Assembly: GCA_916610825.1 (NCBI GenBank)
Contig: OU744452.1
Location: 16,517,103-16,581,102, forward strand
Reading direction: 5' to 3'
Length of the DNA: 64,000 nt
DNA from: Haliclystus octoradiatus
Taxonomy: Eukaryota; Cnidaria; Staurozoa; Stauromedusae; Haliclystidae
The translations under genes and the position numbers were made by a program. Under the pieces are notes generated by a model. That model was not told the origin of the DNA, did no database searches, and saw only the letters and a list, made by a program, of their open reading frames with translations. The stretch's first letter is position 1. The number at the start of each line of letters is the position of its first letter. Shown here one piece after another: positions 12,101 through 23,738 of this stretch.

Positions 12101-12398
12101 GGTGTGTGTACCATCGATTGTCATGGCTATTGTTTTTATTACATCACCATGGCAACAAATACAAGATTTATTTCTAATCGTAGCATACCCTAAATATGAT
12201 ATTAAATTAATGTTATTATTAATTAATGGAGTTGGTAATTTACTTTGTTATATAATAATACATTTTGGAATTAGAACAAGATTTTTGAAAAGGATTATAA
12301 GAAGATTGAAAAATAAAAAAGGGTCATATAAAAAATACAAACGATTGTTAGAAGAAGATTTAAAAACAAACGGAGAAACATTATTCACAAAATGTTAA
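9138..12398 (+). CDS. P5-type (P5B-like) cation-transporting ATPase, ATP13A2/3-like, intronless
   Basis: A 1,086-residue P-type ATPase in one exon. The start is the ATG at 9138 (AAAATGG context); the frame stays open 30 bases further left only from a TTG. Visible parts: an N-terminal hydrophobic segment, the actuator TGES (301-304), the membrane motif PPDLP (424-428), the phosphorylation site DKTGTLT (D467), a nucleotide-binding region with KGAPE, MVTGDH, the hinge GDGAND (780-785), then SLSEAEASVASPFTS, a P5B hallmark, and several C-terminal membrane segments. Known: P5B pumps of late endosomes and lysosomes export polyamines. Odd points: P5B usually has PPALP and P5A PPELP, so PPDLP is intermediate. 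It is shorter than human ATP13A2 (about 1,180 residues). It has no introns although its neighbour has 49, so it may be an old retrocopy. All catalytic residues are intact. Confidence 0.93.
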   Translation: MEKERLTNPLSSKRHNQENEGELEILYYKQTKNIKCLYYFICIFTFGLFWLFCYWFQTLQLKLLCSTCSPTDADRVLVIDKSNRRSEVCFITKLIHSIDVNYSKVLQKWKSNLIVGEFKYFEFGYSRYIYDYEMDLFTRLSNPNGSELFQDLDRSNTEIGLTTEEANILQIIFGKNRIHIPQKSYLYIFMELIFNPLYFCQFISIILWGYEDYISYSVFIGITSILSLIVITMLTKRQMTKLKNMVEATVQIKVLRDKTWQVISSEELVPCDIVKFNTSYNLPCDAVLLNGQSWVDESLLTGESVQVLKTSLPHKTNYLNTIVPHQLLHGTKIEKVFNPSEENIVIAGVWCTEFRTVKGQLIRDLLLSKGAIFHYYSDFLRFIAFMSIPACIGFGLTTYFLMKNGTSVDHIIVRALNITSVIVPPDLPVALAGSIIFTAFLLRRAKIYCIELPSVSLCGRISVFCFDKTGTLTETNLIVESATPVTETLTEEILKDSGISIRLVDAMKLCHSLLETGEQLKGDPLEEAIFRYANQEIDVEMDNQLIDSRDKEIVPLQNIIDHRIIKTFPFQSEFSRMSVLIQSKQLLIICKGAPEKIIELCNPKSINDELLFTLENKAREGYRLIAYAIKQFKEHNINIDGLTREDAEKDLYFLGYVLLKNTIKEISTNILTELREANIRQIMVTGDHLLTAIHVAKDCKMIINDISLLKIKDNHVICDKGYGYELGLTGDVFEWLKQNDELAYQRILLYGVVFARMSPNQKSQLVEDLRELDYCVGMCGDGANDCGALKSADVGVSLSEAEASVASPFTSQIQDISCCSQLVKQGRACLVTTSTMFLFIIMAGFLFSTTLLYLFSVNSSLSDFQSVYNYFIQVVPLIIAQLCSKASQQINKKKPSLRLFRSNLIITMIFVILIQTGMISLCYILPRFYPWYQKASEFDNKGYYFDLKGYESTTLFHNLNLSTMLIPILIYQGKPHLLSIYHNWILILVCVPSIVMAIVFITSPWQQIQDLFLIVAYPKYDIKLMLLLINGVGNLLCYIIIHFGIRTRFLKRIIRRLKNKKGSYKKYKRLLEEDLKTNGETLFTKC

Positions 12399-12805
12399 TT
12401 GATTGAAATGGATTGGAAAAAAAACGTCCTGCTATTCAACGGATAAAAAATTGTGTGGGCCAATATCCAAATTATATTTGAAAAACTGAAGTCTTGAAAA
12501 CCCTATATATTCAGACAGGTATACGTAAAATATAACCTACCAATACCTTTTCAGTCGCGTTGTTAATTATTTTTTTCAATTATCAATTTAGCAAATCGAT
12601 TTTATGTTTGTTAATTTTTAATATAAAGAATATGATAATATTGCGTTCTGCTATTACAGTACATACATTTTCTCTTGAAACATGATTTCTCTAATTGACT
12701 TTTTATTCTTTATTGTTTGTTTCATTTTATTATCGTATATCCCAAATTCTAGGATGTCTGACAATTAGACTTAAATTACATATAATGATATTTATTAAAT
12801 GTTTC
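12399..12805. other. 3' flank of the ATPase gene
   Basis: AT-rich sequence with an A8 run just after the stop (about 12418). No gene is seen. The region lies between convergent transcription units. Confidence 0.4.
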
Positions 12806-13389
12806 TCACTCATTAATCCTGTCTTTTATAGACTTCGCTAGGAATGATCCGAAGGTTTTGTCAACGTTTGCTGACTGAGCGAATAAAAAATTTAACCTAT
12901 CCTCAGTCGGTATGTTATTTATTGTTATGATATATAAAATAAGCCAGTAGCTCTTGTCTTTCAAAAAAATTTGAAATCTGTGGCCCAGATGGAAAGCACA
13001 TCGCGCCTTGGGCGGGCGCCAAGTTGAAAAATGAATGCCGTTTCTGAAGCCACGCGTAGTGAAGCGTACATCACGCAACATTGTCGAAGAGCAAGCGCAA
13101 AGGACGCCGGCCAATTTACGTTTTCATTCTCCATACAAATTCTCATATTCCTACCTCGTTTAATATCCCACCTCGCTAAATGTCCCTCTTTTCATCCGTA
13201 CCGGAGAGAGGATATTAAGCAAGTTCGACTGTACCAATTATCAATAAAATATCAAATATATAAAAGGATAAACATATCACACGGTAGTCTTGGCAAAAAA
13301 GACATTTTCATCCAATACAGTGTATTCTATTACCCAGCTTCCACTATTTGCCACATTGAGACTACCACCGCTACTAGTATCCAGGCCAT
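12806..13389 (-). CDS. Possible two-exon gene for a small hydrophobic or secreted protein
   Basis: Speculative. Exon 1 (13389-13334) starts at an ATG in strong context (ACAATGG). It encodes a signal-peptide-like stretch (MAWILVAVVVSMWQIVEA) and ends at a GTAATA donor. Joined to an acceptor CCACAG at 12978-12983, exon 2 (12977-12806) continues in frame for 57 codons to TGA. A second hydrophobic segment (YWLILYIITINN) is followed by a charged helix ending SIKDRINE. An AATAAA signal lies about 10 bases past the stop (12791-12796). No family is recognised. It is on the FANCI strand about 240 bases downstream. It could be a chance frame. Confidence 0.3.
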
Positions 13390-13591
13390 TGTTATACACA
13401 AGCAGGCTTAGTAAAACATTTCCAAGTAGGTATTCCAGGATAAAAGCTCGGCAGAAATTCACTGAATGATACATAATATTAGTAAAAATACAATAATTGT
13501 TATTCAAGTTTATATACATACGGGAGAGTTGAATTATAATTATACCAGCAGTTTCATCCTAATCTAAGAATGTTTACAATTTCAATACTTA

Positions 13592-13600
13592 TCGTTTAAT
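13592..13600 (-). promoter_or_regulatory. Candidate FANCI polyadenylation signal
   Basis: On the minus strand ATTAAA (13595-13600) lies about 30 bases after the FANCI stop codon. It is the closest polyadenylation-like hexamer; no AATAAA is nearer. Confidence 0.4.
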
Positions 13601-13629
13601 AAAATTGTTCTTGAAAATGTAATAACTTA

Positions 13630-16600
13630 TTAAACAATTTGTGATGTAACAGCATTACTTGATGACAGCATTGATTTCTTACTCGGTGGCTGATTTTCAT
13701 CATTCTGAATAAAAGAAATATAATAGAAGATAAAACATTGAATATTATCGATTTAACAATAAAATAGTGCTTGATATCAGCATTTGATCGATTCAATTTC
13801 ATAAAGGAGTCAAATACTTTACATACATTCTTGTGATTGAGCAGTTTGACAAAAGACAATTGTTCCTTTCGAGAATACTACGTTCAACAAAATTTCGGAA
13901 CGCCTCGAAATTTTTATTCGGAACCCCTGAACACGATTCTTTATTTAAGTACTACTGAACGCGTTCTTAATCCGTTTCATATGCCGTTCTGAAGTCGATG
14001 TTTGATTTTTGATTAGAGCACAAGTACAGAGGGTACATAATGTAGTTCAGATGGCAGAGCAACTGAACTTTCATATGTGATCATATCTGATCGACTGTGG
14101 TACAAATCCCCCTAAGGTCAACTCAGCCTCGACTTTATCTGAAACATCAAATGAATACCATCTGAGGATGGCGGATGGAATCGTCCAGAGGGAATTGCAT
14201 TGTAAGTAGCTGCGGCACATCGTTGCTCATTGACAATCGAGACATATCTGTCATGAAATCTGTTGAAATTGCAGTGTCGCGACTGAGATCAGTAAAGAGC
14301 GTTTAAAATCATTGCTCTCAGCGAAATGGTACGGATGCCTTTGGTAGGGCGACACCGTGTACAGAAAGGCGTATAAGTACGAATTATCCAGTCTCTAATA
14401 AACCTCTATCATTCATGTCTCACGATCATAATTCGTTTGGGGTTCTTCGAAGACATACCTCACAATCAGAATTTTCGATCACAGCCTCGTCATCAGAATC
14501 TCGCGATAACGCAGCCTCAAGCGCAGCACCATTTATTCGGAAATCACGAGAAGTACTTCGTTTAAAATGTTCCATTAAATTGATCTAAACAAGACAAATA
14601 TACAACAATGGGTTAGGGTAAGTAAGTCAAGTAACACATGCAAATTAGGGGAAAGAAGGCACTTTTATTCAAACAGTTTATCAACTACACTTCACAAATC
14701 CGAGAAAAATATAATTCGGTTTTCATTGGAGGCCTCATCGTCCGTGCATAACAATTCGATTGATTGACAGTAACATCATTTGAATGTAAATACCGTTATT
14801 CAGAATTCTTTATAGTATCCCGTATAATCCCGTATAGTACATAACAGCAGCACTTAATGAAAATGTTCGTTATTTCGTTATAATTCTTGATTACAATTTG
14901 TATTCAATAGAAATTACCTTTGATTTCTTAGATAAAATAATGAGTTGTCTTTCATATTGTTCAACTGTAAAAATTAACTCTGGTATAAGACGAGATTCTT
15001 TCAACGCACGATTCTACAATAAATGAAAGATCAAAATCAACCATTACCAAAAGCAGCACGAGTAAATCCTGGGTGTGACATCTCCAAATATAGATTAAAA
15101 ATAAATTCGGACAATTTTGAGAACTAACATTTCAAAATCGTGCAATTTTGAAGGTGTTGAAGTACGGAAGATTGTAGTTGCGCGTGTGTGCCACGCCTAT
15201 TTTCTCTGGCAAAATAAGAAACGGTAGTTACTAGCCTCATTTCATCACGGCCCTCATTTCCGCGCGGCGCTCCAGTGAGGAAATGAAGCGCGCAAATGAG
15301 GGCCGTGATGGAATGAGGCTAGGTAGTTACGGCTGTGGTACGACGAATGGTTTTTTATGACGAATTCCACTTGTTTCGAACTACTCCTGTTTTCTTCTTC
15401 GCACAGACGCGCAGTTCCACAAAAGAAGTATTCGCCCACAAAAATCATACAGACTGAAATCCCCCTATAACCAGCCAGAGATGTAGCATGCACGATGTAT
15501 GTACGTTTCACGTCTCAATCATGATAGTATTAGTGATTGTGAATGCTAATTACTCATCTTAGACACGACACTGCAGCAGATCTTATATAGCAAATTATTT
15601 CTAAATTTTTAAAATTTTAAAGGTGTAGCAATGGATCCTTGTTCTTTGCAACAAAAACCATCTTTCCCCTTAAAGAAATATGATATGCCATCTGTGTATG
15701 TATAATATAATATATGACCTAATAGTATACAAAATGTTATAAATTATGCGTCATCTGTACAACTGCGAAACAGTATTTGTCGAATTAGCCTGCGCGCAAA
15801 CCTATTTTTTTTATGAGTAGTAGTTGTAATAAAATTAATCGTTAAAAAGATTTGGGTATGCGCGCAGGCTAAATTGAAATAAATATCTTTATTCATTCAA
15901 TATGATAATTGATCGATACATTTACAATATCAAGTTCAAGCATCAATTTATAAAGAAAACCTTTCAAAGGTAAAATATTGAATAATTCATAAATAATGCA
16001 ATATTAACTAACCTTTCCATTGATTCCCTTCTTAGGTTTTTTACTCTTTGGTTTTTCTAATGCAGTGTTATCAATTGATGATTGCGAGGCTTGTAAATAC
16101 GAGATCATGGCGTAGACTTGTTGGGCCAAATGGGTCCCAGTCAGTGTAATCTAAAAGCATAAAAATGATTAATCAATCAAAATACGATATATACCATTGA
16201 TGTGAAATAGCTGAAGAATTTTGTTTTCTACATTCCAACCTTTCATAAAGGTCACCTGTCTATATAGGTCACTTCAGGATTACACAACAAGCATTACTAC
16301 ATTGATCCAACCCTGTATATAAAGGTCACCTGTCTATATAGGTCATTTCAGGATTATACGGAAATTACTACATTGATCCAACCCTGTATATAAAAGTCAC
16401 CTGTTCATAGTGGTCATTTCAGGATTACACAAAAACATTATTACATTGAATCAACCCTGTATATAAAGGTCACCTGTTCATAGTGGTCACTTCAGGATTA
16501 CACAAAAAGCATTACTACATTGAATCAATCTGTCTATATAGGTCACGTTATTATTATACGAAAAGCATAATTCTATTGAATAGGAATAGACACTGTACAA

Positions 16601-19600
16601 TGTACAATGTATATAAAGGCCATCGGTCATTGTGTGACCTACATTTTTCACTGTAAATATTTGGAGGTTTGAGGATGACTTGGACATGGAAACGATATTA
16701 GCATTATCATATTTTAATCCTTAAATCAATTTTACCATTTTTTCAAATTTCCCAGAAACGTGACCAGCTTTTCTGACATATAATGCGATGTACTAAAGTG
16801 AAAAAACATATGAAACTATTATTAGGGGAGGAAGAGGATAATTGTGTAAGAGATAGGACGGTAACATGAATTAATTACTTACGTATTTGACAAATGTTCC
16901 CAGTAACTGATAAAATTTCGATAATACCTAAAACACAAAAGCAATACCTAAGAGTCAGGAAGACTTTCCTCATAATTATCATAGATAATGACAAAGAAAA
17001 TACAAAACTTTAAGATGTATATTGTCATATAATCGTGTGTTCTTCGCACCGCATACTCCACATTCTAATCCTAGAATCAATGTGCTACATACTTAATTAA
17101 TTAAGAGGCTGAGAATAGAAATGAGGCACAACACTAGAACTAGGACTAGAATAAACGTTTAACTGTAAGAATACAAAGTAATACGTTCGTTGTTACCTTG
17201 GTAATGCTGTCAAAACAACCTCTTTCTGGATATGCAGATTGTGTGATTTCATGAAATACCATAACGAGACCTTTTATTCTGTGACAGAGGCTAGCTTCAA
17301 TTGACTCAGCAGGTCTTGTTTCATCATCAACAATTTTACCATCTGAAAAATATACAAAAATAGATAAGAAATATCATCATGACTTGTGAGTAAACAGTAG
17401 TAAACAGTAGACGGCGTTGCCCTACCGAAGGCACCTGTACCACTTCTCTATTTCTAGATAAGTGGCTTTTTTCGCTGAGAGCAATGATTTTAGACGTGTG
17501 AGTAAATAAAGCATAGGCCTGCTGACAACAAGGGGGACAAACCGTGATTGGTTTAAAAAGAAATGTCGACTGTTTTATTGCATTCCATTGATCAGTAGCA
17601 CAACTTTCTGATACCTCGTAGCTGTACCTACAAGTTGGAAGTTTCCTCTTTAAACCAATCACAGTTGTCCCCCTTGTTCCTGCTAACTAAATTGTCTTCA
17701 TTCCTGCCTGCGAAAAATTTGTTGAGTTAATGCTCATGAAATTTACAAACATTCATGAACTATTTATGAACTGTTTTCACAGGGTAATAAAGAGTATAAA
17801 TTTGAAGAATAAATAAACCTTTTGATGTATCCGCTCCTGACAGACGTATAGGGCTTAACATTAAAGTCAAGTGGAATAATTACTAGACATGAATATCTGT
17901 TCATCTGCTGTACACGGTGATGGCTAACAGTAGAGACTGAATTGGACTATGTCACAATGAATGCATAAAAGTAATAGTAATAGTAATAGTAGTTTAGACG
18001 GTCACTTGTCACATTACAGGAATGTTAAAGTAATAGTAATAGTAATAGTAGTAGTAGTTTAGACGGTCACTTGTCACATTACAGGAATGTTAAAGTAATA
18101 GTAATAGTAATAGTAGTAGTAGTTTAGACAGTCACTTGTCACATTACAGGAATGTGCTGTCCCTCTTTCGCCTAACATGTTTGCTACACAAAGAACAACA
18201 CAAATCACCGTCAGACATAAGCATAGCATGGAATGGTAAAAAGAAGAATACTGTGAAAGCAATGTTTAGATTGGGAAGGCTCCTTTGACCATTATTTTTT
18301 ATTTACAACTGCAGACATTAGATTATATTACATTAGAAAACATATTACATTACTTTACTGTCCGTTTTGCATGTTGTTTATGCAAGAGCAGTGGGATGCA
18401 GACATTCGCCTAAATACAAAAATGCAATCTCATAACTTTCAATGCTCTCTCACCTTGACTTTGCGATGAGCATGACATGCCTCTTATTGTTGTGACCATC
18501 CATTCACCTTCGTCAATGATACTTTCACAATGAGACATTAATAGAACCTATAACATAATCGAAATCATCTAAAATTATTGAACTACGGTTTACGAGGAAC
18601 TAATTTATGAAATTACACATTTTCAAGTCATTAACACGTCTTTATGGTCCAGCAGGCGTTGATGCTTATATAAACAATGATAATTTGTTCATTCTCTCTC
18701 TTACTGCCTAAAGACGATTTTAAAATAAATCGAAACTGTAGTAAAATATTGTGTCATGTTCATACCAATGACGCACACAAACGCACACAATTAAACGCAC
18801 ACAAGCTTCAAAATACTAACAAATTAACCAACCACCCCGGTGAAAAAAAGCTGTAAGCTTACTCGGTTCGTGGAAAAATGATAAATCCAAAAAAAAAAAA
18901 AAATGATCAACATAATGAATTTAAATAAATATAGAAACTATCAATGAAGCATTGAGGTAAAAATACAAAGGGAAAATCATGATCCAACAACATTGCTGAT
19001 AAAATATGTAACAAAACCAAAATTATGCAGTAAATCAAACAGTAAGTGTTTATAAATGCACCAATCTAATCCTGCGCAAAGGCCCGCATCTTATTTTAGG
19101 ACAACATATAATCCTAAAAACAAAATCTAGGTCTGTGCGCAGGTTATACGGTCTTTAGCTCTAACATTTACTGTCAGGATATCATATATTTTACATGTTA
19201 TTCCGATATTGGTACTGTAGATTTCAATCATTGACTATATTTAGGAACCCTCCATGATAAAACTCACATTTTCATTGGATAATGACACGCTATTCTTCAG
19301 ACACAAGAATTCAATTTCAAAAAAATCTGAAGCCTGTGAAAAACACTTCATGAACGTTAAATGGAAACCTAGGAAATTTTGATAAATTCTAATGGAATAC
19401 AATTGGGATAATGATATTCAGTTTCACAAGGGTAAAAACAGTCTGAAATTTCACGTCTGAAATGATCTTGTTTGATACTAGATCCATACTAGCTATTTTA
19501 CCTCGCTTCCTTCTAGCTATTTTTAAACACTTACAAACGCACTAGGTGCAGCCATTTTTTCTGTGATACATTTGAAATGTTGTGATGTTTCAACTTCGAT

Positions 19601-22600
19601 TTCCTAAAAATTGAATAACAAATGTTAGACACTTTAAAAACACCCTGTTTCATGCGGTCACCATATAGGTCGTCCTACACAGGTTTCATTGTGTGCTGTG
19701 AAAGTAACTACTGTAGAAAAAAAATCAGCCTCCAGCCTAAAGAAAAGATTACTCAAGTAGATAAAATGAAAAAATTAACCTACTCATGAAATAAATTACC
19801 TCGTCGATGTCTCCTAAACGACTGTGGATATCTTGTGACATTTCTCTGATCTGATTAGAAAATTACAACAAGATATCATTACATAAAATCAGAATTTATA
19901 GTATGGCTAATCATATAAATTCAATGGAGATTTTCTTGGGAGAATGGCAGAATAAGGGTAGTACTTTATACAGATACTAAGTCATCAAACAGTACAGTAC
20001 AAAGTGGATTAAACAATCATTGACACGGTATTGCCCTACCTAAGGTGCCCGTATCACTCTTCTGTTTCTAGAGGAGTGGCTCTTTTCGCTAAGAGCAGTG
20101 ATCGGAAATACTTTTTACTAATCTAAGCCGCGACACTCCAGATCAATTTCAACATATTATCTACATTGTTTAATAGATTATAAATTTGTGGAAATTATAT
20201 AGCATTATCTTGAATTGTATTAACAGAACGAATAAGTAACAATTTTAGTTAAAAAAAAATCACAATGTCTGATATGTTCAATGTTCATGTCTTCCCCTGC
20301 GAAAAACAGTTCAGTAGTTCATGAGCCCTCATGGACAGTCCATGAGAATGCCGGGTCCACTTAACGTTCATGAACTGTAAATGAACTCCTGAACTATTTT
20401 TCGTAGGCGTTAACGTAGTATTTACTGTATTTTGAACATTTGTTTCTTTATCAACTTACCACGCTAGTACTTGATTGCGTTTCGTGATGAAACCGTAACA
20501 ATAGTGAAATTGCACCTTTAAAAACCAGAACATCGCCTACAGAAGAAAAGATTAAAAAAATGAAACTTAGGCAATTCCAAACCAAATCCGATAAGTTACA
20601 ATAATGGACAGTATAACCCCTGCGGAAAACAGTTCAGGAGTTCATGAACAGTTCATGAATGGTTCCAATTTTCATGAACAGTTCATGAACGTTAAATGGT
20701 TCCAATTTTCATGAACAGTTCATGAACGTTAAATGGTTCCAATTTTCATGAACAGTTCATGAACGTTAAATGGTTCCAATTTTCATGAACAGTTCATGAA
20801 CGTTAAATGGTTCCAATTTTCCTGAACAGTTCATGAACGTTAAATGGCTCCAATTTTCCTGAACAGTTCATGAATGTTAAATGACCCCGATTTTCATGAA
20901 CTTTTAATGAACTGTTCATGAACGTTAAATGGTTCCAATTTTCCTGAACTGTTCATGAACTGTCTGTGAGGGCTCATGAATTGTTCATGAACAGTTCATG
21001 AACAGTTCATGAACGTTAAATGGTTCCAATTTTTCTGAACTGTTCATGAACTGTTCATGAACAATTCATGAGCCCTCACAGACAGTTCATGAACAGTTCA
21101 TGAAAATTTGGGGTCATTTAACGTCCATGAACTGTTCATGAACTCCTGAACTGTTTTTGAAAGGGAATAGCTGTTTAATTAAAGTGCAGTAAAACCTGTA
21201 TATAGCAGCCAGCTATGAGAGGTAAATAAATTTACCACTATATGCAGGTGACCTATATATACAGGGTTATTCCTATAGAAAATAACATTTTAGACATTGA
21301 TAGAGTGACCGCTATAGACAGGTGGCCGCTGTATAGAGGTGACCGTTATAACAGGTTTGACTGTAACAGGTTTTAGGAGTGTTGATTTGATGTACGCATA
21401 TGGATATAATAGCTATATGGATAATTTAAGAGCTGTATAAAACAAAAATGTGTCCATAAAATGTCTTGGGGAGATATGTTATTCAGTCAATTCACGGAAT
21501 GCGCAAAGATTATCAATTTATTCAGTTTGCATTTTGAAACTGAATTTATTTTTAAAAAATGGATGTGCCAAAGATTGAGAGAAAGCCATCAAAGTATAAC
21601 TTAACATATAACTCCAGTTGACTAATACATTTTTATAGTTTTATATACCGGTTTGGTAGACATAAATCCACTAAATTTTCTTGGTACAATGATCCCACTA
21701 GTCTATGACGAACCTGATGTTGCTCAGTAATCAGTGTGAACCAGAACTATCTATTTGTAGGAGTTGCAACGCGCAAGTTTTGAGGCTCGAAAGCGTCAAT
21801 TTTGTTCCATTGAAAACGAGGTTTTGCATTTGAACAAGAAGTTTTTCATGATATTATTTCCGCAGGCTTTGTTCAAATTTCAATTTTGCCTGAGTTTGAC
21901 GGAACGAAAATGGTGTCCACAAAATCATGAGAATACTGTGAGATGGGATCCAAAAGCGGCACATGAAAGGGTGTCCCAACTCTTGTAAATAGGTGGCTCT
22001 GGTGTGAAGGAATGTAGCGATAAAACAATAATTTTATGATATTGATAAGGATGAATGTCCTTACCTGACGCTCGCACAAAAAAATCCATTCAAAATGTTA
22101 AGTTAAAATTTTAAAATTGGCAAATTGTTTGGAATTTGATAGAAAAGGCTTTCATATCGATATATCCCCTACGGCGTATGCGTAAAACCATCAGTGAAAT
22201 ATCATTGTATAATAATGAAATTGATTTGATCAATCTGATTGGTTTAATGTCATGACATGACACCCTAGTTATACGGTAACAATCAATTCACAATTATTAA
22301 CATTGTGTAACTTACCAATTGTTTGTTCTTTGCAAAGTTTATGTAGCCACGTGTAAACTTGTTTGAACTAGAAAATAATCGAGACAATTAATTACTACTT
22401 TTTATTTCATATACAAGTAAAATTTGATCCTTGCAAATTGTTTTACTTGAATTTCTATAAAGAATTGATTCTTTACCTATAGTGAAATAATATATCATAA
22501 TATCATTCATATTTTACTTGATTTAAGATTTACTTTGATTGTTTTGACTTGATTCAAGGGTTGTTTTGTTTGTTTTGAGAAAAAATTTACTTTATTTAAA

Positions 22601-23555
22601 TATATCAAGTCTTAAAAATTAGTCTGGTAAGATTTCTTGTAAAAAAAATTCCTGATCCAATGCCTGATTGCTTTCTTTCTAACAAACTATTGGGTAATTT
22701 TTTCATATTGGTGTATAACAAAAATATTGCCTGATTGATGCTTTACATCTTGATATAGATGAACAGTGACCTTTACAAAGCAGCCATCTGCCTGAAGCAG
22801 CCATCTGCCTGAAGCAGCCACTGCAGTGACATAGAGAAAGTATTCTTTTATTGAATTAACCTTGTATATAATGGTCACATCTATTTTTTTACAACAGCAA
22901 ACATTGAACCTTTGTTAAATAGCCTGTTTTTATGGACTCTTTCACCCCTGCAAACAAAAGTTCATGAGTTCATGAACTTGAAATTGCCCAAAAGTACATG
23001 AACTGTTCATGAACTTTCAGGCAATTTCACATTCATGAACAAGTTCATGAACCGGCATGATTCAGTTCATGAACCGGTTCATGAAGTGTTCATGACCTCT
23101 TTGTGACTGTTCATGAACTGTTCATGAAGTTCCAGAACTCTTGGATGCTTTTCGCAGTTCATGAAAGTTGAGCCATTTAACATTCATGAACTGTTTTCGA
23201 TTTTCACATGGGTAGTTTTCATGTTGTGCTATTTCAATTAGGCACAACACTCCTCTACTGTATTTACTATAACTTACACAGAACAGTAAAATAAAATTAC
23301 ACCCCCCCCCCCCATTTATTGTATATATAGTATCTTTCTGAATGTTGCTAGCCTTCCGCAAACCAGGTTTCAAAGTTCACATATTTTGTTGAACCCTGAA
23401 TGTGATATTACTAATCATGCAGTGGTTGTGTTTACCTGTTCACTGTCACGTGGTAACAGATCAGTCAGAGATGCAATCATATTCAAAATCATTGGAAATC
23501 CTTTGATGCCAATAATTGTATCTTGAGACCGTGTCAAGCAACTGAGAGCCATACA
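13630..23555 (-). CDS. FANCI: FANCI exons 37-50 (C-terminal part and tail)
   Basis: Exons: 37, 23436-23555; 38, 22316-22367; 39, 20460-20536; 40, 19800-19850; 41, 19535-19603; 42, 19268-19333; 43, 18454-18547; 44, 17197-17342; 45, 16883-16927; 46, 16736-16792; 47, 16013-16150; 48, 14918-15013; 49, 14459-14584; 50, 13630-13704 (TAA stop at 13630-13632). Exon 47 has a basic stretch (KPKSKKPKKG) that could be a nuclear signal. The tail after STSRDF is acidic (SRDSDDEAVIENSDCE), then PPSKK, and ends without the basic KKKRKK end of human FANCI. The human EDGE motif has only a loose acidic counterpart. Confidence 0.94.
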
Positions 23556-23707
23556 CTGTAGAAAACAAAAAACTCTCAACATAAAAATAATCTATAGAAG
23601 CAAATGCTGACCGAGCTGGGAGTCTTCTCTAGAACACACTCTGTTGTAGCAATCAATCGATGTATTTGACATATGTGTAATACTGTGTCTTTCTTCTTAG
23701 TCCCTGC

Positions 23708-23738
<31 letters not shown>

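Noticed and set aside
13277..13519. 80-codon minus frame ending in FFAKTTV
   Set aside because: It begins inside non-coding sequence without a clear acceptor; a different frame of the same bases fits the small two-exon model better.
20617..21166. CRISPR-like array
   Set aside because: The spacing is a simple 37-bp tandem unit without unique spacers, and the genome is eukaryotic.
22062..22067. Six-base CGTCAG microexon with good acceptor and donor in FANCI intron 38
   Set aside because: Exon 38 joins exon 39 directly in phase and in agreement with human FANCI; adding it is not needed.
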